Of a stretch of 64,000 nucleotides of DNA, positions 35,378 through 47,700 are shown one piece after another. The notes under the pieces are model-generated. The model was not told the origin of the DNA. It ran no database searches and worked only from the letters and a program-made list of their open reading frames with translations. Position numbers and translations under genes: made by a program. How positions within the stretch are numbered: the first letter of the stretch is position 1; each line of letters starts with the position of its first letter. The stretch is from Zoroaster sp. YZ-2022 (lineage: Eukaryota; Echinodermata; Asteroidea; Forcipulatida; Zoroasteridae): assembly GCA_029582265.1 (NCBI GenBank), contig CM055816.1, forward strand, positions 93,297,588 through 93,361,587. Direction: 5' to 3'.

Positions 35378-35656
35378 TGTGTTTCCCTAGATGTTCCCGA
35401 TACTTAGCTGGAACTATGAACACGGTTCAGAATTTGTATCCCATCCTCATCGCCAAATATATAATATTTTAGGGGTTCAAAGTCACTGACACGAGATACA
35501 AAGATGTCTTCTTTAATTCTAGAACAAGTACTTGTACTATTAGTAAACACATGATTAACCAAATCCCAACAACAGAGGGCTCACTTCAAGTATTACAATC
35601 TTACCAAGTTACATGTACATACTATACACCCATTATTTGGTTTTAGACTTACATAC

Positions 35657-35796
35657 CTTCCGTTTTAGGTTGGTCATCTTTTCTGAGAAAATCACTAGTA
35701 GCACTATGATCACAATGCTACATGTAATAAGAATCCATATCCAGGATGGCAGATCTGTTGTACCCTTTGGGGGTTTCACAGAAACGGGTTCACTAT
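35657..35796 (-). CDS. Transmembrane exon of the Ig receptor
   Basis: The acceptor ttttttcag and donor gtatgt bound 140 nt. The exon completes the codon left by the stalk exon and encodes SEPVSVKPPKGTTDLPS, a 19-residue hydrophobic helix, and KMTNLKRK. Its phase fits the stalk exon 9.4 kb upstream, the only evidence linking them. Confidence 0.75.
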
Positions 35797-38700
35797 CTGA
35801 AAAAAGCACAAAATATGCAAAGGGTCAACAAAATATATGTACAATATATATAGTAGCAAAAATTAGCCTATTTCACATATTTTGTTAGCGGCGGCAAAGG
35901 GTGTGCAAATATTAATAAAACGAAAGTTTCAGAGTTACAAAGGTGCACTGCATGTGTACGAATATACGAACAAGCTAGCTAGATGCAACAGCGACGCGCA
36001 CACAAACTTTAAACTTTTCTGACAACTGCCTGTACGTCTGCCGTAATGTCAGACACGCCAGCATAAACAAGAGGGAAATATCAGCATTTTCAGATAAATT
36101 TTACAAAATCAATGGTCTGCAGCGACCATTGTAAAATTACATACAAACAGAAAACAGGCGAAAAAGGGAATGGAAATGGTGGGAAAATGCATGATTTTAT
36201 GCAACAAGTACTTATTATATGTAAAACAAGTAGGGGGCTTGAGGGCTAATGGTGTGGGTAAAGGCACACACTGCTGACAAAAAAGAGATCATCCCATACA
36301 GCAAAAAAATACAATGTACACATACTGTGTATGAACAACTAAAAATGTATAATATTAGTATCTAGTGGGGCGTACATTCATTTCAACCATCTACTATGTA
36401 GTTTACAGGAAATTAGTCCACCACGAATCTATACAAAATGTACAAGGTGAGGGTACATGAAGGCACATACTGCAGGCAAAAAGAAAGAGATCATCCCATT
36501 AAAAAAACATCCAAAATACAAATATTTAAGTGAACCACTTAAAATTATTAACATTTAAAGGGAAGGCACAACATTTCAACCCTATGTAGTGTACAAAAAT
36601 ATACAGTATAATAAAATAAAACTAGGAAAATATTTGAGAAAACAATGTTTTTTAGAAAACAATTAAGAATTGTTACTATATATATGTTTCTCCTGTTATT
36701 TAAATTTTTAATTTTTTTTCATTTTACAAAAAGTTCCAGATATACATAATCTACTGTTCTCTCTTCAGATAGAATCATGTGATGATTGATACGTGTATAC
36801 CAAGTTCACACCTACACTCTAAAAACTGAAGTGTTAAAATGTAACCCTTTGTAAGTGTAGCATTCTGTTCAACCCTTTAAGTGTTATGTAAAGGCAAGTC
36901 TAACACCCCGTAGTGTCATACTAACACCCCAAGCCAAGTGTAATCCTAACACTTTTCGTGGTGTTGAATTCTAACCATTCGCCGAGTTTACTTGTAACAC
37001 TTTCCTGGTGTCGCATTTCATTTTCTTAGGGTGCGTTCGAGTAGCTTCCCCGAGTTGACCCGAGTGAGCTTCCCGGATGAGCCCAAAGCAAGAGCTAAAC
37101 GAACGACATACGCACTCTCGTGATGTGGCGGTATTAATGTCAAAGGTCACCATAAAATGATTGGTGACATTTAATTTTGTTTACCTTATTAATATATTCG
37201 GGACGAGACCGACCGTGTGGGACATGGGGTATAAAATAGATGTAAAAATACCAACGTACAACCAAAACGCTTCCTTTAATTAACTGTATTGAACTTGTTA
37301 AAAATAGTAGTTATCTATACTGAAATAGCTACGTGAAATTGTACTTCTTGTCCTAATGGGGGCGTCATCAATACGTGTCGGGTGACGTCATTGATCCGAG
37401 TAACCCATTGTCCCCCGAGTCGGCCCGACAATGACGTCAGAGCTAATCGAAAGTAGTGCGCGGGCCGGGCGGGCGCGGCGGCGCGCGCAGACTTAATTAC
37501 CCACAATGCAATTTTCTTTGCATGATCGAGGCGGCGGCGGCCATTGATCAAGATCAAGGCAAAAGATAGCCTTCTACTTTTTCTAGTTCTATTTTATGAA
37601 ATAGGTGAGTGTTGAAGTAAACGTATGCTAATGAATCATTAGCCACTTGTATATATTCTGTGTCTGTTTTGACAGAGGTATCTTATGCATTTGCTCCGAT
37701 GTTATTTGATTTTCAAAACTGATTTTCTTGAATATTCCGTGAGCTTGTTTTTTCTTCAAAATTGCCACCAGATTCATTTTTCAAGGTGACGGCCACTTGG
37801 AAGTAATCTAATAATATTAGTGAATGTGGTCTAAACCTGGCCTAGGCCCAGTGTAAACTGTAAATATTTACAGTAATATGGAAAATATTTACAGTTTACA
37901 CTGGGCCTAGGCCAGGTCTAGACCACAAATATGCACGACTATGCATTTAAATAAATAGGCCTACACTAAATTTCATCACCAACAGTTTCTACCCGGAGTT
38001 ATTTTACATGTATGGACGGAATTAATGTAATTAGTGTAATTTGATACTGTAATCTGATACTCTATAAACATCAAGGTCAAGTGTGGAAATTATTAATAAT
38101 TTTTTTCATCTTTTGCCAATTGAAGAGAGTAAGGTATCAAACTAAAGGTTATGACTTACTGAGTGTGAATTTTGAGATGGGGGTCATGTTGGGAATACCC
38201 ATAATGCATTGCAGCCATCCACCAAATATAAACTTATGTTTATCGTTCCTCAGAATAAATATCAATAAATCTACAAGGTATTGGAAATATGCATTGTATG
38301 ATAAACAAAAGTGGTTTGTTTATGTTAGAATATGTCAGGGCATAATAATATTACCCATAATGGTTTGAAAACCCCTGTTTATATAACAACAATCTTAATT
38401 TACAACATTGACACAACATACCTTATCGCTATATCACTATTGTACTTGGTACATATGACCTCAGATTAACAGCTTTTACGGTCGTTTTTTCCCTAAAAAT
38501 CAAAACTTGATTGATTTTTTTTCTCAAGGCACATTGTCAACATGTGAAATTGCAAAGTAATGTATGATGTAGTATATAAGATGTTGTTTCACTCTGTCTT
38601 AAATTACATGTTGAATAAATCTGTAATCAGTACATGTACATATAGATTATGATAGCATTTGATATTTCGTCCTTTTCAGGTTGGAACAAGTATCGAGTAT

Positions 38701-41700
38701 TACATGCAACGTAAGAAACGCCAGAGGAGCCAACCATACCTCCTTTGCCTGGGCTCCTGGGACAACCCAGGACAGTATTTCGCTATTCTGGACAATGAAG
38801 CAATCCCGTGTGACACAAGATATCACAAGTGCAGTAGACTGTATATTCAAGCTGCACTGCGTCTTCCACTTGGAGTACCCACCAGTGCTGTAGGGTCATT
38901 CCGTGTCAGATCACCCAATAGGTTGAACCCCTTCAAATTGGTTCATTTTTGCTTTATGGGAGGTAATTTGGCTGAGCTGAAATTTCAGGTTTAACCCTGT
39001 CGGACCAACAGTTTTTGCACCACGGGCCACCATTTCTTTTGTGATTTGGCCAAATGGGCGTGATCGCCATTTTTCAAATGACCCTAACCAGTGAGCCAAA
39101 TTTGTTGATATTTGGTATCTTTGGAAAGGTAATTGTGTAAGGAATGCCATTATTTTTATGTAGGAGCAATTTGAAGTTTGGTGACCTTTGACCTTTACTT
39201 TGACCTTGTGGATCACGTGATCTTGAGTTGAACTTGGATGAAAATTATAACCCAACATGTTCTCTGCAAAATATCAAAAATTGGAGGTATAATATTTTGT
39301 TTGCTTTCCAGCTCTTCTCAAAGTTGGCATACCTGATGCAAAATGTGATATTCCTATGCAATATAGTACATGTACATGCACATTCCAAAACATATGACCA
39401 ACTTCACTCTATGAATAAATAATACTGTACGTGTATGTGAAAATTGTTCCTTGACTCTTTTTACACAGGTTGTGCTATTTCAGAAATTGATTGCACCTGA
39501 AGAAGACATGGAATTCCCAAAATTTAGGTGCACATGTCTTCTGGGAATTTCATTCTTTCTCTTTTGAATGAAATTCTGGCCTGGGAATTTAAAAACTGTT
39601 ATTTCTTAAGGTAAAATTGATCATTGAAAACATGGTTAATTATACAATTTCAGGATCATTTAGATTGCTATCATGGTTATTGCCACTTTAAATATACATG
39701 TAGTTACATTCATTCTCAATCAAACTGCAACAAAGACAACATACTGGCTGGAACTTGATCTTTTACATACATGTATTATAGTACATGTACATTGTATAGA
39801 TTCGTACATTTTTTCGATATTTTGCAGAGAACATGTTGGGTTATAATTTCTTAAGTTCAACTCAAGGTCACGTGATCCACAAGGTCAAAGTAAAGGTCAA
39901 GGTCATCAAACTTCAAATTGCTCCTACATAACAAATAATGGCAAATTTGGATTCCTTACACAATTACCTTCCAAAGATCCCAATATCAACAAATTTGGCT
40001 CACTGGTTAGGAGATCAGGTCATTTGAAAATGGCGGTCACGCCATTTTGGCCAAAATCGTAAAAAAATGGTGGTGTAGCAAAAAACCGTTGGTCCGACAG
40101 AGCTAAACTTGAAATTTCAGCTTTTCAGCCAAAATACCCATAAACCAAAAATGAACCAATTTGAAAGGGTCGGTTTAAATTTCATTTTTTTGGGGTGATT
40201 TGACATGGAATGACCCTATATGGCTTTTATGTTTTTCTGGAGTTTTTGGAGTTGAGGTCACTGCCAAAAATTCCATCTTGTGTAAGGGGAGCTGGACAAC
40301 AGCTTGGCTATTCTTGAAAAGAGCGCTATGCTGTGTTGATTCATCAGTCAATTAATCAAGCAGTAGGCCCTATATTCTTGAAATCTTGAAGCAGTTTCGG
40401 GGTGGGATGTACACTCATGGTCAAAAGTAAATGGGCACCGCATATTTACTTCTGTAGCGAAACTATGCATTAGATTTATAATTGTTCTCCTCAACATCTC
40501 TTTTAGGTATTCAGCTCAAAAATATTTTGTTTAAATATTTGTATCATGAAAATATCACATTTAAAATATCAAAAAATCAAATGTTGATATTCTGGCAGGA
40601 GATAATTTCTCAAATGCTTGTCAAAGCTTCTAAATGAGAGGACAAAAAAATGCCTATTAAAATATGCCTCGTGAAATGCAAATACCTCAGCAGGGTTAAG
40701 CTCTAGAACTCTACAATTTGCACCAATCTTATTATGTTTGCACACTTAATCATTAATGTAAGTAAAGGATATTATGGAAAATTCGAATTCAAATCATTTT
40801 TTCGATATTTTTATAATCTCATATCTTCCTTGGTTGAGATGTTTTTTCAATTCTTCACCAAAAGTCTTAGAATTTATTGGTCTATAATGCAAAACTGGTT
40901 TGGGATCGTAATACTACAAGAATAAAACATTCTATCTGTTAATGATATTTTGAAATTGTGATATTTGCATGATACAGATTTGGCTTCTGCTGTATCAATG
41001 GAAGATGCTGAATTTAAAAAACATGTATGGCTACACATACATTTCAAAGCCTTGTACATTATTCTTATGTAAATGTTAACTCGATGCGCAGTCTTTTACT
41101 GTAGGATTAAGACCGATGGGATTGTGGCCACAGGGCGAGAAGGACCAAAGGCGATGTCCTTCATCGCCTGTGGCCACAATCCCAGAAGTCTTAATCCTAC
41201 GGTAAAGACCAACATCAAATTTTATTCCCATTCATAAATGCTCTTTTCATGTTAAAAGTTGTATCAAAATTCTGTGACTTTGTTGCACACATTTCTTATT
41301 TAATATCAATGGAAGATGCTGGAATTTGATTTTTATTTTTAAAACATGTATGTCTACACATACATTTCAAAGCCTTGTACATTATTCTTATGTAAATGTT
41401 GCCATTAGGCCACCTTATTATTATGGGAATAAAAAGTTTGATGCACGGTCTTTACCATAGGATTAAGACCTCAGTGATTGTGGCCACAATCCCAGAGGTC
41501 TTAAAATGAGGTAAAGACCTAGGATCAAACAGTTCTAAACTGTCTTGGGTATTTATGAATGTTTTGTAAAATAAGATTTGAAATTTGAAATTTGAAATTG
41601 AGATTTGTACTTTCATTGTATTTTAAAAGTTTTATCATTCATGTGATCTAGCCTTTGGTCACCAAATGAATGAATAAAGTTTGAACATTCTTTAAAGTTG

Positions 41701-44700
41701 TATCAAAATTCTGTGACTTTTGTTGCACACATTAAAACAAAAATAATTTCTTATTTCATATCAATGGAAGATGCTGAATTGGATTTTTTTAAACATGTAT
41801 GTCTACACATATATTTCAAAGCCTTGTACATTATTCTTATGTAAATGTTGACTCTGCAAATGTTGCCATTAGGCTACCTTATTATTAAGTGCGTTAAGTT
41901 GATGTGGAACTTCAGTTTGATCCTTGGTCTTTACCGCAGATTAAGACCTCTGGGATTGTGGCCACAATCCAGAGGTCTTAATCCTACGGCAAAAAGACCA
42001 AGGATCAAATAGTTCCCAAACTATCTTGGGTATTTATGAATGTTTTGTAAAATAAGATTTGAAATTTGAAATTGAGATTTGTACTTTCATTTGTATTTTT
42101 AAAAGTTTTTATCATTCATGTGATTTGGCCTTTTGGTCACAAAATGAATGAATAAAGTTTGAACATTATTTATATAATATGTTTATCTTTACTTTATTCT
42201 TCCTGTGCTAAGGTCAGACATAAAGTTTGTAAAAATATGTCATGAACTTCATCAGTGGCCTTGGGATCTATGAATAGACCTTTATCATGTTGCATCCATC
42301 TGGTTTTACTTCCATTCAGAGCAGTGTAACCAAACTGAGGCTGGAAGGGCAAGTAGTCTGTGACTTTTCTGTGTTATGATAATTGGTGTTATCTTTTCCA
42401 ATGGGTATACAGGAAAGGTGACCAAGATGGTTGTTGAGTGATAAAGGTCTATACCATCCTAGCCTTTATAGGGTTGGCCTAATCCAAAGAAAGGGTTGAG
42501 GCAATACCTTGAAGGAGTAGAACCTACCCCTAGAATGTGTTCAAGTAGCCCTTGGAAGAGTTGAAACAACCCCTAGAATGTGTTGAAGCAGCACCTGGAA
42601 GGAGTAGAACCTACCCCTATAATGTGTTCAATTAGCCCTTGGAAGAGTTGAAACAACCCCTAGAATGTGTTGAATCAGCCCTCAGAAGTGTTGGAACTAA
42701 CACTTGCGTAGTGTTGCAACAACCCCTGCCAAGAGTGGATCCTACCCTGAAAGTGTTGCAGCTACACTTTATAAAGGTTACATCTGTAACACTTCACAAG
42801 GTGTTAGGGGTGTAACACGTCATGGGGTGTTCGTATAACACTAGGAGTGTAGTCCCTCCTCGCACTCTTCGTAAGTGTTAAAAATGACACTTCAAGAGTT
42901 ACTTTTAACACTTCAGTTTTTAGAGTGTAGTAAGGTTTTAGATAACATTTGGATGATCTGGTAATAAATTGTACCTTCCCTTTAAAGGGACAGTATCATG
43001 ACGATCAAAGCAGACATTCAACAGGGCATGGAATCGGTGTCCTAGTTTAAGATGAACACAATTACTGAAAATTACTAGCTGGTTCATTTATACAGCAGCA
43101 ACGGCAATATGACCATATCATTTATGGCAGTCACTGACTTTATCTAAAAATAGCACTCTGATTCCATGCCCTGTTGATCATGACGATACTGCCCCCTTGT
43201 CACAAAATACATCACCAACAATGACAATGCTGGAAAATGTGCAAGTACAGAAAATATATGTAGAATTTGAGGCTTTTCATGGTGGAGATAGATGTTATTG
43301 AGTTCTTTCGGGTACACCATGTAATAATCTCTTCTTGGAAGAAGTGATGGCTCTGAGAAATGCCGGTTGGTTTGTGCTTCAATGCTTCGACAAGTCTGCT
43401 CAAGTCATCGTCTGGAGAGTCTGTCTCCTGACGATGACTTGAGCAGACTAGTCGAAATGTTGAAAACAAATCAATCGGCTCTTCTCAGAGCCATCACTTC
43501 TTCCAGGAAGAGATTATTACATGGTGTACCCGAAAGAACTCAATAAAGAAAATTTGTTCGCATGCTTTACAATTCAACAGGTTCTAATTCAGAAACCAAA
43601 AATTCAAGTGTTAATTGTCTTTCAAAAGTTTCCTCAAACAGAAAGCTCTACAACCAATGAGTACATATTCAATAACTATTATGCCTTGATACAAATAGGG
43701 GTTATAAAAATAAAGACCATACTACAGTGGGGTAGTGAGGTCTTAAAACTTTGCTAACTCGCATTAAACGTTGTCCGTCAACAAAGTTGCGAGCAATTTG
43801 GAGATTTGTATTCACAACTTTAACTTTTAATATTCATGAAAAATATTTTAAAAAGTTAAATCAAATCAAATTTAATTCACAAAACACCAAAAAGAATACC
43901 TAATATTCAATGTCGATCGGAGAGTATACACGTACATGTACATATAATGTACACGTGTAGTAGGCACTATGGGTATGAAATTATGTAAATTAAGTCCCCT
44001 GTAGATGGCTCATTGAAAAAGGCATTAAAGTAATATTTGTACTGATGTCTTCTATACTAGTTCAAGTGATTGTCAAACAGTGTTGTTCAATTCTCGTTAC
44101 ATTCATATGAGTGCATGGTAACTCGCATTATACATTGGTGTGCTAACTCGCATTGCTGGTACTTCTTATCTTTTTAGTAATTGGTCGGGAGGGTAGAAGG
44201 AAAATTTAAAACACCATTAACCCCATTAAGGATTGAGGTTACATGCTCTTTGCTAAAGTGAAGGATTTTGGAGGATTCGGGTTACATGCTACATGCTCTT
44301 TGTTGTAGTGATTGCAAGGTCAGTGGTCAGTGGACACTGTTTATTGCTCCATGCATGTAGGGAGGGTCCCTGGCCATGTACATATATCACAGATTAGAAA
44401 CATGTGTGCATACCTGTCATGTGCTTGCTTTACTACTGAAGGATTTTCGAAGATCCAGGTTATGTGTAAGCACAATGGCATTAGGGAGTGAGGGTTAGTA
44501 AAATCAAAGAATATTAAAAAATATTAAAATAACCATCTTTTAGTAACTCGCATTACACAACGCTAATGCCTCATCGGTAACTATGAACCCACACAGCCAC
44601 AGTCAACAAGTTTGTTTTTGTTCTGAAAGATGTCATGATGTCATACTTGTAAAATATGTACAACTTTCAGGAATATTGCCACTGAGTACAAAGACAACCG

Positions 44701-47700
44701 CATTATTAAATATTACCTCATAATAAGATCAACATTTTACCATATTGAAAAACAGCATGTACACCGCGATGCGATTTTTTATTTGTTGGACTACCACCGA
44801 CAAACTATTCAAAAGTGGGTCATGTGATCAAACTAGGCTTACAAAGATTACCGAGTGCTTTAACCAGTTCACGTCGGAGGCCATGTATACACGCAATTTG
44901 TTTTTGCACCACGGATCAGAGAGCGTCTAAACACGCCATAGGAAACTCCGGAAAATTTGTATGCATGCTCGGTTGAGCCACGCGTGTACGGTGACATGCT
45001 CGGAAGTGCCGGCCACCCGCTGTAGAAGCTTCCATTAACGTGTATGTGGGAAAAATAAACACACAGGGGCCCAGAAAAACTGTTTTTATTCCCGACGCGA
45101 ACTGGTTAAAAAATCTACTGGGATCTACATTAAACATTGGCATCAATTTATCTATAAATAATTATAATTGTAAAAATACCTGTTGTGGTCAGCCCAGTCG
45201 TTCCTTCTCTAGGTGTTGGTGGTGGTCCTGAAGTGGTTGGTGTATGTTCTTCCTTCCTGATTATCACCAGCGTGCTTCTCGACTGGTTCCTCGTAGCTAC
45301 ACCAGAGCAGCTACATGTAATAACACTAACCCCAAGGTCACTGACATCAACCTCCACAGAGGCAGTTGTTGTGTACGTGTCATTGGTTCTCAGCAGCTCT
45401 ATGGATGAAAGTGATGAAAGAATATCAAAATGTTCTTTAAAAGGGAAAGTTAACTAATTACAGCAAGGAATTATGTAAACAAAATGTTATAGCGGATGGA
45501 GATTTAGACTTTAAAAAAATAACTAAATATCAATTTTTTTCCCCTTCATTAATTTATTTTAAATGGAAGGTACAGCATTAATAATGTTTATTCTTACTCT
45601 CTGTAAGCATCCATTTTATGCAAATACATGTACCTGATTCATTCAAGTAGCTGTTTGAGGGTAGTATTATTCGCTCTGTGTCGATTCTTACATCCGTCCA
45701 ATTAACCAGCTCATAACCTGTAGTACCCTCCTGTAAACTCTGCAGCTCTAGGCTGACTTGTGGATAGGTGTTATCGACTCTACAGGTGAGATTGATCTTG
45801 GACTGGTCAGCTGGAATTGATATCTCACAAGTAGATGGTCCTGGCTTGCTGTCACAAGGTGAAACCACTGGGAACTCGACCCTGGGAGATACTGCAAACA
45901 GCAAGAATAAGTACGGTTTACATCCGCATATTATTACAGACAATTTCATTTACTATTTTATATAATTTAACATTTGTAGGTATCTTCCATTTGATTTGTA
46001 CATGTCTTTCAATTGAGGACATTTTTCAAACAATTACCACCAACTGAGGACCTATTGTTCCCTGTCCTAGGTTTACAATTTAAACAAATGCTATTAAAGA
46101 GACAGTATCGTCCCGATCAACAGGGCATGGAATCAGAATGCTAGTTTTAGATTAACTAAGTTGCTGTTGCATAAATGAGCTATTAATTTTCAGCCACTGT
46201 GTTAATCTTAAACTATTGGACACTGATTCCTTGCCCTGTTGAAAGTCTGCACAAGTCCAATGCGCTACATGTATAATATTTACAGCTTTTTGTTTTGATG
46301 TGCAAATAAATTGATTAAATCTTGACGAAGGTTTGTTGGCACTGAATCATGGCATATCGCATGCATGGTTTATTCGTTGTACTGATGTCAAAGGTCACCT
46401 AAGTATAATGTGATATTATAGTTTTAAAACACATACATGCACAAGGAGGTCTGCAAATAAAGTAATGGTACTGTTGCGTATAAATTATGAACATTACACC
46501 ACAAATAGATTTATTTTGGCCATACCTATCACCTCGGTGGGTGCTGATGCATCCTGGAACCCTGTATGATTTGGGGCGAGTCGACAGTAGTATATCCCTG
46601 CAGAATCATCAACAACCTGGTTGATGACAAGGTTGAGGTTCTCATCGATGTTGTATATCCCCGGAGGCACTCCTTGTCCAAGACTGATTTTTCCCAGGTA
46701 GTTGGTTATGAGTGCCGGCAAAGTATCTGTTGGGGGAAATAGGTGGGAGTTGTTCTTTTGAAATGGATCGTGTAACATTGGTAATCATTGGAGAAAACGT
46801 CAAGTCGCGTTGTTTTATAAAATATTGATAAATTGTATTAATTTAGTCAATTATAAAAAGAAAAGTTATAAATATACATATATGTATGAGGTTTAATAAA
46901 ACAAATACCATGAAGGCTGTGCCAGGTATCCTGGTACCTGCAGGGAGCGATTTCGTTCAAAAATTTTGCATAGCAAAACTGCGATGCAAAAAATGAATTT
47001 GCATAGCAAAAAACTTTTTTGTATAGCAATCTGTGAATTTTGTGTAGCAAATTTAAAATGCTTAAAATTACAGCATGTAGTGTGCATAGGTAAAGGTGTT
47101 GTTTTTTAAGGCTTTACTGTTGTTTGGTTCATAATATGAAAGTCCAAATTTTACCAGAAATAATAATTTTTAGGGTCCGAATATTGAGCCACAGGTGGTA
47201 AAAAAATCATGTGTAACTATTTTTGCCAAATTCAGTCATTCATGAAAGTTAGTCCTCTGTCCATTTTCTTTTTTGTTTACAATATTATATCGATCGCTAA
47301 AACAGAGGCAATATCACGAAAACAAATTACCGACTGCGACATGTTCGGGTGTTTTTCAAAGTGAATTTCGCCGAGTGTAACATTACTTTGTGGTATGATC
47401 AAGCTTGTGATTTTGATTATTAAAAATTTGTCAGGAAAATGAGTGCTCACTTTGGTTGAAAGCGCAATCATATTGTGTGCCGAAATTATTCTAAATCTCA
47501 CCACAACATATATAAATGAATGCTCATTTTGTTATTAATTTTCAAAAACTTGTATTATAAAACGAAGTTAGTAACGTTTCTTTGTTGAATACGGCCGTAG
47601 TGATCGTAAGCGCACATGTGAATTGAACACAGTTGAGTTCCTTTGTTGAATACGGCCGTAGTGATCGTATGAAAGCGCACATGACTGAACACAGTACTAT

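Larger units (their letters stand above)
36815..42927. mobile_element. Possible CACTA/EnSpm-like element, 6.1 kb
   Basis: The left end is CACTCTAAAAACTGAAGTGT (36815 on) and the right end reads the same from the other strand (42927 inward), with TA outside both. Many AAGTGTT/AACACTT sub-terminal words lie in the first 200 bp and last 450 bp, the architecture of CACTA elements. No CACTA transposase is visible inside. The two ends could also be two independent MITEs; the sub-terminal blocks are unequal in length. Confidence 0.5.

Noticed and set aside
36971..37557. Minus-strand open frames in the CpG-rich block
   Set aside because: Arg/Ala-rich frames kept open by GC content. The block is better read as promoter-like DNA.
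45185..45457. Plus-strand open frame opposite the stalk exon
   Set aside because: Antisense shadow of the Ig receptor exon at 45180-45398, which fits splice phases and domain order.
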